Of a stretch of 64,000 nucleotides of DNA, positions 9,723 to 19,920 are shown in pieces. Within the stretch, counting starts at the first letter, position 1. Each line of letters starts with the position of its first letter. The stretch comes from Silene conica (lineage: Eukaryota; Streptophyta; Magnoliopsida; Caryophyllales; Caryophyllaceae). Location of the stretch: assembly GCA_029255685.2 (NCBI GenBank), contig CM055318.2, positions 7,383,001-7,447,000 of the forward strand, written 5' to 3'. The position numbers and the translations under genes are program-made. The notes beneath the pieces are model-generated. The model was not told where the DNA came from. It worked only from the letters and a program-made list of their open reading frames with translations, and did no database searches.

Positions 9723-12700
9723 TCACTTTCTTTTCGGCCTGCTAATAGAGTCAACCACTCTTAGCCCAGATATGAAACCTTTCAGCCAAACACCATGTGA
9801 GGTAGCCTCAAAACAAGAAACGAACTCGGCCTCCATAGTAGAGGTGGCTGTCAATGTCTGATATCTGCCTAATACTCCAACAACATATGCAATGTCAGGT
9901 CTGGTACAGACTTGAGCATACATAATGCTACCAACTGCTGAAGCATAAGGAACATTTTTCATTTGTTCTCTTTCCAAATCATTCCTTGGGCACTGGTCTA
10001 AACTGAATCGGTCACCTTTCACAATAGGTGCTACACTCGGTGAACAATCTTTCATTCTAAATCTTTCAAGCACTTTGTTGATATAGGCCTCCTGAGACAA
10101 TCCTAAAATGCCTCGGGATCTATCTCTATGGATCTTAATGCCAATGACATAAGATGCCTCACCCATATCTTTCATATCAAAGTTATTTGAAAGAAATTGT
10201 TTCACCTCATATAGCAACCCCTTATCATTGGTTGCTAGCAGAATATCATCCACATATAACACAAGGAAACAAATCTTACTCCCACTGACCTTAAGGTATA
10301 TACATTGATCCATGATATTTTCTTCAAAACCGAATGAAGAAATTACTTCATGGAACTTCTTATACCATTGTCGGGAGGCTTGTTTCAAACCGTATATGGA
10401 TTTATTTAGCTTACAAACCAAATGGTCACCGTCTTTAGAGGAGAATCCTTCAGGTTGTTTCATGTAAACCTCTTCCTCTAAATTGCCATTAAGAAATGCC
10501 GTTTTCACATCCATCTGATGTAGCTCGAAGTCAAAATGAGCTACTAATGCCATGACAACTCGAAGAGAATCTTTCTTAGACACAGGAGAGAATGTCTCTG
10601 TGTAGTCAATCCCTTCTCTTTGAGTGAACCCTTTAGCAACGAGTCTTGCCTTATGTCTCTCGATGTTGCCAAGTGAGTCCCTTTTAGTTTTAAAAACCCA
10701 CTTACATCCAATGGTTTTTACACCATTGGGCAACTCGACGAGATCCCAAACTCGATTAGATGCCATAGAGTTCATCTCATCTTTCATAGCATCCATCCAT
10801 AAGTTTGAATATGTAGAACTTATGGCTTGTGAAAATGACATAGGATCATTATCAGCTCCAACACTGCAATCCGACTCTTGTAGATATACTTCATAGTCGT
10901 CAGGAATCGCCGATCTCCTCTCTCGAGTAGATTTTCTTAATGGAATTTCTTCCTCATTATGATCTACTATATTTTGATCGACATCTTGTGGAATTTCTGT
11001 ATTTGGTTGTTGAACCTCCGGTCGTACTTCAGGACCGTGATCAATAACCAACATGTCACTCAAAACAGAGGGTGAAGCTTCATGTTGATCCTTTTCAGGT
11101 TCAACTCCTATAGTACTCCCACTGATCAAGTCATTCTCTAGAAATTTTGCATTTCTAGATTCCACAATCCTGGTACTATGAGACGGACAATAGAACCTAT
11201 AACCTTTGGACTTTTCGGCATATCCAATGAAATGTCCACTAAGAGTCCTTGGGTCTAGTTTCTTTTCTTGTGGGTTGTAAATTCTCACCTCAGACGGACA
11301 TCCCCAAACGCGTATATGTTGTAAACTCGGTTTCCAACCTTTGAATAACTCAAAAGGCGTCTTAGAGACAGCCTTGGAAGGAACCCGATTTAATATATAC
11401 GCAGCCGTCTTTAGCGCATCAACCCACAAAAATGAAGGAAGTTTAATATTACTTCTCATACTACGCACCATTTCAATTAATGTCCTATTCCTTCTTTCTG
11501 CTACACCATTCTGATCCGGAGAACCAGGCATAGTGTATTGGGCAACAATCCCATGCTCTTGAAGAAATTTAGCAAAGGGACCAGATGCTTGTCCATCCTC
11601 AGTATATCTACCGTAGTACTCACCACCTCTATCTGATCTCACAATCTTAATGTGTTTATCACACTGTTTCTCTACTTCAGCCTTAAAAATTTTAAAGGCA
11701 TCTAAAGCTTCGTCTTTGGAACGAAGTAAGTAAAGACGCATATATCGTGAATAATCATCAATAAAGGTAATAAAGTATTTCGGATCGTTAGCGTTCATAT
11801 CCGGACAACATATATCCGTGTGTATGATCTCTAGTAGGTCAGAACTCCTCTTAGCACCTTTCTTAGATTTGTTAGTTTGCTTTCCCTTAATGCAACTAAC
11901 ACAAGTCTCAAAATCGGTAAAGTCTAAAGTACTGAGTACCCCTTCCTTTACCAATCTCTTGACCCTCTCAATGGAGATGTGTCCCAATCTCCTGTGCCAT
12001 AACATAGAGGATTCCTCATTTATAATACTTCTTTTTAAACCAGTACTAACATGCATAGTGTTTTGAGTGGTATCATTTTGTAAACAAAGACGATATAAAT
12101 TATCAGACAAAATACCATTACCAATAACTTTAGAATTTCTGTAAATACTAAAACCAGAGTCCATAAAGTTAAAAGAATATCCGAAAGGTACAAGTCTAGA
12201 AACTGAAATCAAATTCCGAGCAAAATTCGGAACATAAAAAGTCTTTTCCAAAATCAAAATAAAACCAGTACTTAAAATTAAATTGCATGTCCCCACGGCC
12301 TCAACGTGCGAGCCTATCTTGTTTCCTGAATAGATGGCGCTCTCACTTGCCACTGGTTTCCGAAGGTTTGTCATACCCTGTAAGGTATTTGAAACATGGA
12401 TTGTAGTACCAGAGTCAATCCACCAAGTATTATGATTAACATTGACCATATTAGATTCATAACAAACAAACGCATGAAAATTACCTTTCTTTTTTAGCCA
12501 AGTCTTAAACTTTACGCAGTCTTTCTTCATGTGTCCTTTCTTTTTACAGAAAAAACACGACGACTCCTTCTTAATTACTTGCTCAGCTGGAATCTTTCCC
12601 TTTCCTTTATCTTTATGGTGAGCCTTATACTTCGTACTGGATAATGCTTTATCAGTAGAAGTAGTTAAATTCACCTTTTCACCTTCTTCCAATAATAACC

Positions 12701-13291
12701 TCCCCTCCTCTTGAACACACATGGTCAATAGTTCATTGAGAGACCATTTATCCTTATGTGTATTGTAAGAGATCTTAAATGGGGCATATTGAGTTGGGAG
12801 AGAACATAAGATGAAATGCACTAAGAAAGTGTCAGACATAGTAACTTCCAATTCCTTAAGTTGGGCTGCAGTATCCCTCATGCGCATGATAAAATCACGC
12901 ACTCCTTTAGTGGCATTAAGTTTCAAAGATGTGAACTTCATTATTAAGGTGCTTGCCAAAGCCTTATCAGAAGTTTCGAACTGCTCATCTATAGCCTTAA
13001 GTAGGTCCCGGACTTTAGTATGCTTGTCGACTGAACCTCTGATACTAGCACACAGTTTAGTCTTAATGAACAACGTGCAAAGATAGTTGGATTTCACCCA
13101 CTTTTCACGAAGTTCTACTTGATCTGGTGTTCTTTTTTCAGTTATTTCAGCCGGTTCATCATTCTGAATAGCGTAATCAAAACGCAAGAACCCTAAATGT
13201 AGCAGAACTCTTTCTTTCCACACCTTAAAATTGTCACCAGTTAATTCAGGAACGTCAATTTTGACATCAAAGGAACCTCCAGGTAAACTTG
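9723..13291 (-). pseudogene. Copia-1 gag-pol polyprotein with deleted RNase H
   Basis: About 1190 codons without a stop. Order: gag (UBN2-like), zinc knuckle CFFCKKKGHMKKDC, protease WWIDSGTTIHVS, GAG-pre-integrase LWHRRLGHISIERV, integrase core (HTDICCPD, FIDDYSRY), reverse transcriptase (KARLVAKGFTQ, MDVKTAFLNG, catalytic YVDD) and the start of RNase H. After VGVLGRYQ the sequence jumps to TLTATSTMEAEFVSC, losing roughly 75 codons that normally hold the SDADFAG catalytic region. A second deletion after VDSISRP shifts the frame, so the old C-terminus (9600-9740) is read in another frame. No ATG opens the frame. The acceptor-like TTTGCAG at 13292 suggests that a spliced leader exon supplied the start. 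Confidence 0.9.
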
Positions 13292-13313
13292 CTGCAAATT
13301 TAAATATACATAC

Positions 13314-14288
13314 TTAGTAACAAAAATTGAGACTTAACTTTATCACAACTTACCAATGTAAATTATGCTCATATGAACCTAGTGACATAAACTTGCCTGT
13401 GGGCTAAAATCTACTCAAATTAGATGCATAGAAATTTAGACTTTATGATGAAACTATTAAATCATATTCATTTCTTAACTCCTGTGGGTAGATTAAGAAA
13501 CATAATTTAATATAACACCCTAATTAATTCATACAAATACAATAAGATTCCTGTGGGTAAGTCTAATCATATAACGTATAATTAATTACAATTAAATGTC
13601 TAGTCTCCCCATGTGATTTCGAATAAAATTTTGATTAATTAAAGATGCTGTGGCTACTCTCTAATTAATAAATTTAAAATCACTCGACATTTAAAAATAT
13701 TATTATCATTAATATATATACACCTGACTTTATGTGTATACGAAGACAATTGTTGTGAGCAGACTTACTAAATCATTCTTTTACGTAAGACCATGAAGCA
13801 CTCAACCAAGAAGATGACTTGTATGAGAAAAGGTAAAGCTCCAAAAAAAAAAAAGAAGCAACTTTAACCCTTTACATTATTATACACAATAGGTAATAAC
13901 CATTAGTAAAAAAAAGACCAAAGGGAAATTAATTAAAACAAGGTCACAAGCAGCCATGTCTTACGTGGAGGGTCACAAGTTAAAGGTAACATGATAACGT
14001 GAGAGAAGTAAAAACCAAGCTAAACTCAGTAGGTGTATACCACTATTGCTCTGAGACAGTTCCCCTAAAACAATTGAAGATTCATCTTCAACCCCGACAA
14101 CTTTGAAACCCAGAAAAACAGACCCAAAAAAAAAAAAAAAAAAAAATTCCAGATTACCGATTGCCGGGTACATAAAAAAAAAAAAAAAAGACAGAAATAA
14201 TCCAGTCGGAAAAACGAGATAAACAGATCGACTACAATAAGGATGAAAACTGAAGTCGGAAAACAACAAGCAAGACAGAGGCCATTAA
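13314..14288 (-). other. Copia-1 5' untranslated leader
   Basis: About 1 kb between PBS and gag without long frames, with poly-A/poly-T runs near 13840, 14125 and 14175. An initiating exon for gag probably lies here but I could not identify it. Confidence 0.5.
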
Positions 14289-14301
14289 GGCTCTGATACC
14301 A
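14289..14301 (-). other. Copia-1 primer binding site
   Basis: On the minus strand TGGTATCAGAGCC, complementary to the 3' end of initiator Met tRNA, two bases inside the 5' LTR. This is the usual Copia PBS. Confidence 0.9.
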
Positions 14302-14303
14302 AA

Positions 14304-14760
14304 TGTAAGTTATTTATTCTTAATTAGTATGTTTAATATTATTGAATAACATACAACTGATTAAATAAAGCGGAAGCGATAAATAGGATCGAAAATAAAA
14401 CCTCCAGCCATTGCTAATCGGATTCCTGAACAGCTTTATCAACCCCAAAGTATTAATCTGAATTTCTGATTTCGGTTCCAAACCCTCACTGCTCACTTAT
14501 TTAGATGGTGTAGTTTTCTTAAAGGAGAGTAGATTTTAGTGACCTATTAATCAGAATATGTATTCTCTTATATACTGCTCTTTCCATCAAAGAGCAGTGT
14601 TTGAACACAACTCAAATAAGTGAGTAGTTTCCTAGATGGGAGAAAATTTAGAGTCCATAGTATGACTGTCTCTTTAATGGGACATATAATTAGGATTTGT
14701 ATAAGACTATTAATATTATTAATAATAATATCTAATCAATTAATTATAAAAAATCCAACA
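14304..14760 (-). repeat. Copia-1 5' LTR
   Basis: 457 bp, near-identical partner of 8880-9336. It is upstream for the minus-strand element and would hold its promoter. Confidence 0.95.
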
Positions 14761-15029
14761 CCCATTTTTTTATACACGTTTGCCAATACTCATTTTGTTT
14801 CGATTATATCCTTAGCTACATACTACTAAAAATTATAAAATTTTGATATTCTTAATCCTCTTATTAAGACAAATTAAAAAAGATCTCACATGAATATATT
14901 TCCGTGAACGGATTGAGAGAAAACTGACGTTGAATACCCGATTGTGAATAGTGTCGAAAAGGGGAATGTGGTGATATAAAAAGAATGGAGGGAGTAACTA
15001 ACTAGTATAGTCAACTAACTAACTAGTAT

Positions 15030-15380
15030 CTAATATCCCCCCTCAAGGAGGACGTGGCCACGTGGGGTATAACCCACAAGGCCGAGCTTGACAAGAAGAG
15101 AACTATGTTGTTTCTGTCCCAATGCTTTAGTAAGAATGTCTGCAATTTGCATAGAACTGGGAACATGAGCAGTTGTGATTAACCCTTCCTCTATCTGTTC
15201 TCTAATATAATGACAATCAAGCTTGATGTGTTTGGTACGTTCATGAAAGATAGGATTGACTGCAATACTTTGAGCAGCCTTGTTGTCACAGTGAAGAACA
15301 GTAGGTAAAGGGATGCTTATCTGAAGATCCTTTAGCAATTCATTAAGCCAAACAATCTCATTGGATGTTTGGCTCATACT
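15030..15380 (-). pseudogene. Copia-2 RNase H, C-terminal part
   Basis: Encodes SQTSNEIVWLNELLKDLQIS, VLHCDNKAAQSIAVNP, the HIKLDCHYIREQ motif and ADILTKALGQ, the end of a Copia RNase H domain. Its TAG stop overlaps the first bases of the LTR (TATTAG) after the polypurine tract GAGGGGGGA (about 15036-15044). The N-terminal half lies on the far side of the hAT insertion (16407-16597). A missing base in GAG-TA-AGG at that junction creates an early stop. Confidence 0.85.
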
Positions 15381-16406
15381 TAGACCTATCAAACAGGTCG
15401 AACGGACGGGTTGCGGGTCGGGTAGATACGGGTTCGGGTAAAATACGGGTCGGGTGTATTTCGGGTCGGGTAAAATACGGGTCAAGTATATACGGGTTCC
15501 GGGTCGGGTTCGGGTAAAAATACGGGTCAATCATATCTTTTAAAACTTATTTTATATCGTAATTTCTATCCTTTATACGTTTTTTATCCTCTTGCTCGTC
15601 TTAGTTAACTTAATTGTCACCATTTTTGCCCTCACCACCAACATCACCATCGTTATCATCATCATCATCATCCTTACTAACTCGCTAAGTACGATAATGA
15701 GACTCAAATAAGATAACAATTATGACGTGACATGTGATCTGAGGTGATGAGGTGGAAGTGTTGACGCGAAGTGCGGTTCAGTTCGACGTAATAAGGTGAA
15801 AGTGACGGCATGACACATATTTTGAGGTGATGATATGACATGTGGTCCTAGGCAATTATGTGGAATGAGGTGTACGTGATAGTGTGGCACGCATTTCGAT
15901 GTAATGACGTGATATGTGGTTCGTCGAAATAATGAGGTGACAGTGCTAACGTTGAATGTAACTTGACGTACTACACTAAAAGTGACAACGTGACACACAC
16001 TTCTATGTGATGACGTGGCATGTGGTTCGAGATGATGAGTTGGCGCTGTTGACGTGGAATGCAATTCGACGTACTACGGTGAAAGTGACGGTGTGACACA
16101 CACTTTGAGGTGATGACGTGGCATGTTGTTTGAGGTGATGACGTGACATACCGCATATATATGCATATTTCTCCTCAAAAATTTATAAGCCATCAATACT
16201 TATTTGACATTGTATATTTTAAAAATGATACATTGTCTTGACCCAACGGTCAACCCACCGCGGGTCGGGTTTTGACCCGCTGTTTACGGGTCAAAACGGG
16301 TTCGGGTATCTTTCGGGTTCGGGTTGAAAAAACCGGATCATTTACGGGTTATTTACGGGTCGGGTTACGGTCGGTTTTTGGGTCGGGTCAGATTTTGACA
16401 GGTCTA
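15381..16406. mobile_element. hAT element with GGGTCGGGT subterminal arrays
   Basis: 1026 bp bounded by TAGACCTATC and GACAGGTCTA and by a perfect 8-bp duplication CTCATACT (15373-15380, 16407-16414). The outer 150 bases at each end are packed with CGGGTCGGGT/ACGGGTT words, likely transposase-binding repeats as in other hAT elements. The interior (15720-16150) has tandem-like GTGATGACGTGGCATGTGG units. No transposase. Inserted in the RNase H region of Copia-2. Confidence 0.9.
15715..16150. repeat. Degenerate internal tandem repeats of the hAT element
   Basis: Roughly 60-120-bp irregular units built from GATGACGTGGCATGTGGTTC and AAAGTGACGGTGTGACAC-like blocks, repeated at least five times. 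Frames across them are spurious His/Thr/Ser-rich repeats. Confidence 0.6.
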
Positions 16407-16597
16407 CTCATACTCCTTTACTCTACTTCAGTGGATGACTTGCTCACTGTTGCTTGCTTCGTCTTCCATGAGATTAGAGACTTGCCAAGATAGACACAAT
16501 AGCCTATCAAGGACCTTCCTAAAAAGGTGCAGTTGCCCCAATCAGCATCACAATAGCTGCTAAGGGTGAAATCACCTTTTAACCGAATTAATTTAGT
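16407..16597 (-). pseudogene. Copia-2 RNase H, N-terminal part
   Basis: Encodes SSYCDADWGNC (catalytic Asp region), GYCVYLGKSLISWKTKQ and VSKSSTEVE, then runs into the hAT duplication. On its 5' side it joins truncated LTR sequence directly, so gag, protease, integrase and RT were deleted. Confidence 0.85.
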
Positions 16598-16684
16598 TAC
16601 AAGGTGGTTTCTTCTATATATACACATGTAGAAACCAAGTAGGCTTAACTAACTAACTAACTAGTATAGTCAACTAACTAACTA

Positions 16685-17123
16685 CTTCCTCTATTCCAAT
16701 CAATTCTATACATTTGATTAAAATATTAAGAGTAAATTAAAAATAACACCCTTTTAAAATAGGGTTTTTTAAAATTACTCCCTTATATAATTTTTTTCTA
16801 AAATTACTCCCTTAAGATGCACTTTTATTAAAAATTGCTTCAAAATTCCAATTTAGGTTACTTATTTTGTATGTTTTAAAACTTATTCTACATTGTTATA
16901 CCTATAAAAGCATAAATTGACTATGTTACAAACGGAATCAATTCATAAACTTGTAAAATAAGTCACTTGAATTAGAGTTTTGAAGCAATTTTTGATAAAA
17001 ATACATTTTAAGGGAGTAATTTTAGAAAAAAATTATATAAGGGAGTACTTTTAGAAAAGTGAATTTTAAAAGGGAGTTATTATTAATTTACTCAATGTAT
17101 AGAAATGATTGGAATGGAGGAAG
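16685..17123. mobile_element. Stowaway-like MITE 2 (foldback) in Copia-2 5' LTR
   Basis: Ends CTTCCTCTATTCCAATCAAT and its inverse, with TA on each side (16683-16684, 17124-17125). The interior is almost wholly self-complementary: for example AGAGTAAATTAAAAATAAC against TTATTATTAATTTACTC, and ATTACTCCCTTATATAATTT against its inverse. This looks like one MITE inside another or a long foldback. Confidence 0.8.
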
Positions 17124-17140
17124 TAGTATCTAATACAAAT

Positions 17141-17894
17141 AATTGAGCTATTGCATTGTTTGTATTGGTTAAGATATGCGTAAATCATCTTGCTACTGTC
17201 ATCATAGATATGTTAGGGGGTATTTGGTTTGCAATAGGGAACAAGAAAGGGAAACAAGGGCACAAGAAACGAAAGGACCCTTTGATTTTCCTTCATGTTT
17301 TTTTAATATACAAGGGAATAAAAAATAAAAACTCACCAAATACAACAATTACCAACGAGTCAACGACCAACCTTCATCACCAACCACCAACACTAAACAC
17401 GCTCGCCGGCTAGGCTGTGCTGCGGTGAGTTAGCTGTCCTGCCTGCCTGCCTGTAAGTCCATTTGTTCTCCTCATTCGTTGGAAGTCCCACGCCACCCAC
17501 ATAACCACCATGCAAAACACCATCAAATCACCCCAAAAACCCAAGAGGTCCCCTGAGGTGGGGTGGAGTAGGGCATGGGCAAACACGGCGAGGGCTGTGG
17601 TAATGGTAGTGGTTGTAGTTGATGGTGTCAGTGGCGTTAATGGCGCTTGACAATGTTGTCTATGGTCAATGGTGGTGAAGTGAGGTGAATGTAGAGGGAA
17701 GAGAACGGGAAAAACAACAAAGGGAATTAGTTTTGGTATGCCTTGGATGGTTGCAGGCGTGCAGGCATCTGTTTGCTCTCAAATTAAAATGGCCATCTGT
17801 CCTCAACCCTAGAGAGTCTCTAATTATTCTGCTGTTGAGACTATTATCTGAAATTGCAATACATGCTAACATAGTTCTTTATGCCAATGCACAG
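17141..17894. other. Remainder of transaldolase intron 4
   Basis: Unique-looking intron sequence with short imperfect repeats (GGTGGTAGTGG words). No gene. The acceptor for exon 5 is GCACAG at 17889-17894. Confidence 0.5.
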
Positions 17895-18197
17895 CTTATT
17901 TTTTCTCTTGCAAGATATGAGGCTGTGATAGATGCGTACTTGGATGGGTTGGAGGCTTCTGGGCTCAGTGACCTCTCCAGATTGACTAGTGTTGCTTCCT
18001 TCTATGTCAGCAGGGTTGATTCCCTGGTTGATAAGATGCTTCAAAAAGTTGGAACCCCAGAAGCTTTGGATCTGCGTGGAAAGGTTTCTTCTGCACAATG
18101 GCAATAGAAGCAGAGGCTGTTGTGGGCTGCTACCAGTGTTAAGAATCCTGCATACCCGGACACACTTTATGTGGATCCTTTGATTGGAAACGAAACA
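17895..18197 (+). pseudogene. TAL: Transaldolase exon 5 with deletion and stop
   Basis: Encodes [38 protein letters not shown], then [11 protein letters not shown]. The next conserved stretch of the family (about 30 residues between LRGK and KKQRLLW) is absent. Instead there are a few unrelated codons, then TAG at 18105-18107, and homology resumes in the same frame with [20 protein letters not shown]. The donor ACA|GTAAGT is good. GTTTCT...CAATAG at the scar spans only about 24 bases, too short to be an intron. A genomic deletion joining two former exons is the best explanation. Confidence 0.85.
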
Positions 18198-18287
18198 GTA
18201 AGTATGCATCTCTGGTTTTTTTCTTGGGTTTTCTGGTGTATATTGTTTTAAATATAGGTAAATGGTTCAATTGTTTACTTTTGGCAG

Positions 18288-18533
18288 GTTTCGACAATGC
18301 CTGATCAGGCTCTCCAAGCATTTATTGACCATGGGACGGTTTCCAGGACAATTGATAGAAACGTGTCTGAGGCTCAAGGCATTTATAGTACCCTTGAGAA
18401 GTTAGGAATTGATTGGAACCAGGTGGGTTCTCAGTTGGAAGGGGAAGGAGTTGAATCTTTCAAGAACAGCTTCAACAGTTTGCTTGCTACACTGCAAGAA
18501 AAAGCGGACGCCATGAATCTAGTTAGCCGATAA
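18288..18533 (+). pseudogene. TAL: Transaldolase last exon
   Basis: Acceptor TTGGCAG; encodes VSTMPDQALQAFIDHGTV, VSEAQGIYSTLEKLGIDW and the usual C-terminal helix, ending in TAA at 18531-18533. The reading frame is undamaged here. Confidence 0.9.
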
Positions 18534-18612
18534 GTTTGTTAGTGGCCATGTCATGTGAACATTAGGCCATTAGCAACTAAAAATCTACGTTTGTGATTCC
18601 GTGTCCTTTGTT

Positions 18613-18936
18613 TTTATTAAGTTTTCTAAAAAAATAAATTTTTTTTAATTTGTTACACTTTTTCCCCAAAATTCTTATATTAAATTTTACTTCGTTTCTC
18701 AAAGTTACTTTAAACTTTATTCTTGATTTATTTCTTTTGGGTTTTATACATGTGATAAGTTCGATTTAAAATCTATAAAATTCTTTTGCCTTTCATTTTT
18801 TGTTTCCACTCCACTTCCGTTTTTTCTTCTTTCTTTTTTCTCTTGTTGAGATGAGAGTTCACTCATGACGGTTCCAAAGGATGATTAATGTCAGCCGACC
18901 CCAAAACATTTTGAGACTAAGGCTCTGATGTTGTTG
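18613..18936 (+). mobile_element. SINE-like retroposon in transaldolase 3' region
   Basis: Flanked by a perfect 22-bp direct repeat (18591-18612 and 18937-18958), typical of LINE-machinery insertion. The 3' end reads CAGCCGACCCCAAAACATTT ... GACTAAGGCTCTGATGTTG(TTG), like the 3' end of plant Au-type SINEs. No clear tRNA-like head at the 5' side, so it may be truncated or have a T-rich 5' part of other origin. Confidence 0.75.
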
Positions 18937-18958
18937 TTGTGATTCCGTGTCCTTTGTT

Positions 18959-19912
18959 GTATGCTTAAATTGTATTGGATGGTGCGATGGTCGATTAACA
19001 GTGTCCCATAGCCTGAGTTTTGTTGATGACTTTTGTTTGATTTTATTTCTAGCCTTCTTAAAGTACAATATGTTTTGTTTTATTTGAAAGAGAATAGAGT
19101 TTGACGGGATCAAGAAGAGCTTCAGCTATTTGCCACGAAGAGGCTATGCGGATGCCAAAAGTTTGAGTGGCGGTTGCAAATAAGCGAGCTCATACTACGA
19201 CATTTATCTAAAAACTTTAAATTTAGATATTTTAAAATTGGCTATGCTCACTAAATTTAGATATTTTAAAATGGTTTATGTTCTCATGGACATGATTAAA
19301 TATGGACATGATGATTAAATCTATTCATGTCGTAAAAATTGCAAAATTGAACATTGTTATCTAAAACTGAGACCTCTAAACAGAATATCTTTGGATCACA
19401 TAAATGAAATACGTGTAGATAGTTATACTCCAAGTACAATATTTTCTTTTATTTATCATTATGAAGATTCATGCAGTAAAAATTGACCAGACAACACAAG
19501 AAATGGGACCAATAGGTGGGAGAAATGGGGGGTCACCATATTAGAACCAAAACACGACCTCATAGAATAAAGATGAAGGAATGAGCTATACTCATCAACA
19601 CAACCACAAACGAACCAGGGGGGTAAGTAACCAAGTAACGGTGACAGAACAAGGTGTCGCAGGAACGGCAAAGACAAGAAAAAAAAACAAACACGGACAG
19701 ATGATAGAATTGAACGTCATCACCACCACCAATCCAACGATGTTGCATGCAATGAGACTGACAAGGAGACAGCCAGAAAGACAGGTGAAATCAGAAAGGA
19801 GAGACCCGATCGCGTAGAACCTCAAACAAAACGGGTCAAACAAATCAAAATAGAGAGAAGGAAAATCTGAGGTCAAGAATTAAATGAGTTTTATATAATA
19901 AATTATTGATAG
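18959..19912. other. Intergenic sequence
   Basis: No supported gene. A short duplication (AACTTTAAATTTAGATATTTTAAAAT pattern, shown only in part) occurs near 19210-19275. Short frames at 19459-19876 on both strands are mutual shadows without motifs. Confidence 0.4.
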
Positions 19913-19920
19913 TCTGTCAC

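Larger units (their letters stand above)
8880..14760 (-). mobile_element. Copia-1: young Copia retrotransposon
   Basis: Complete LTR element of 5.88 kb on the minus strand, with a CCCAT duplication at 8875-8879 and 14761-14765. LTRs are 457 bp each (8880-9336 and 14304-14760), TG...CA ended, and differ at three positions by my reading (about 0.7 percent), so insertion is recent. The PBS matches initiator Met tRNA; a polypurine tract adjoins the 3' LTR. One long gag-pol frame remains, but the RNase H region carries two deletions, so the element cannot be fully self-sufficient. Confidence 0.95.
8851..14994. mobile_element. Stowaway-like MITE 1, split by Copia-1
   Basis: The TIR CTCCCTCCATTCTTTTTATA (8851) is matched by an inverted copy ending at 14994, flanked by TA on both sides: Tc1/mariner-type Stowaway traits. 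Removing the Copia and one TSD copy leaves 258 bp, the same length as the uninterrupted copy at 59170-59427, which confirms that the interruption is a later insertion. It sits in the 3' LTR of Copia-2. Confidence 0.85.
8645..17140 (-). mobile_element. Copia-2: old internally deleted Copia, host of the nest
   Basis: Both ends are flanked by CAAAT (8645-8649 and 17136-17140), proposed as a 5-bp duplication around 8650-17135. The 3' LTR is split into 14995-15035 and 8650-8850 by a MITE. The 5' LTR (about 16598-17135) is split by another MITE and truncated, running straight into RNase H sequence. Internally only the RNase H end of pol survives, itself split by a hAT element. The LTR termini read TAT...ATA rather than TG...CA, which is unusual, so the boundaries rest mainly on the TSD and on the shared block containing ACATGTAGAAACCAAGTAGG (about 8821 and 16624). 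Confidence 0.65.
4747..18533 (+). pseudogene. TAL: Plastid transaldolase locus, probably inactivated
   Basis: Exons spread over 13.8 kb spell a plant plastid-type transaldolase, the pentose-phosphate enzyme that moves a dihydroxyacetone unit between sedoheptulose-7-P and glyceraldehyde-3-P. Present are a Ser-rich N-terminus like a transit peptide, the GVTSNPT signature, the Schiff-base lysine in VYIKIPATAPCIP, and the C-terminal helices. Introns between exons 2 and 5 have regular GT-AG ends in matching phase. Two defects argue for a pseudogene. Exon 1 has no usable GT donor before a hAT insertion. The fifth coding block lacks about 30 conserved codons after LRGK and meets TAG at 18105-18107, with homology resuming in frame straight after it. 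Intron 4 is 9.4 kb because of nested transposons. A transcribed decaying paralogue is the likeliest reading. An assembly error in the deletion cannot be excluded. Confidence 0.8.

Noticed and set aside
9601-9861. Plus-strand frame across the Copia-1 3' end
   Set aside because: Antisense shadow of the displaced pol C-terminus.
15720-16156. His/Thr/Ser-rich minus-strand frames
   Set aside because: Created by internal tandem repeats of the hAT element.
18081-18107. A mini-intron GT...AG that would remove the transaldolase stop
   Set aside because: Only about 24-27 bases, far below the minimum for plant splicing, and removal would still leave about 30 conserved residues missing.
19459-19876. 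Overlapping short frames on both strands
   Set aside because: No domains, no splice context and mutual shadowing.
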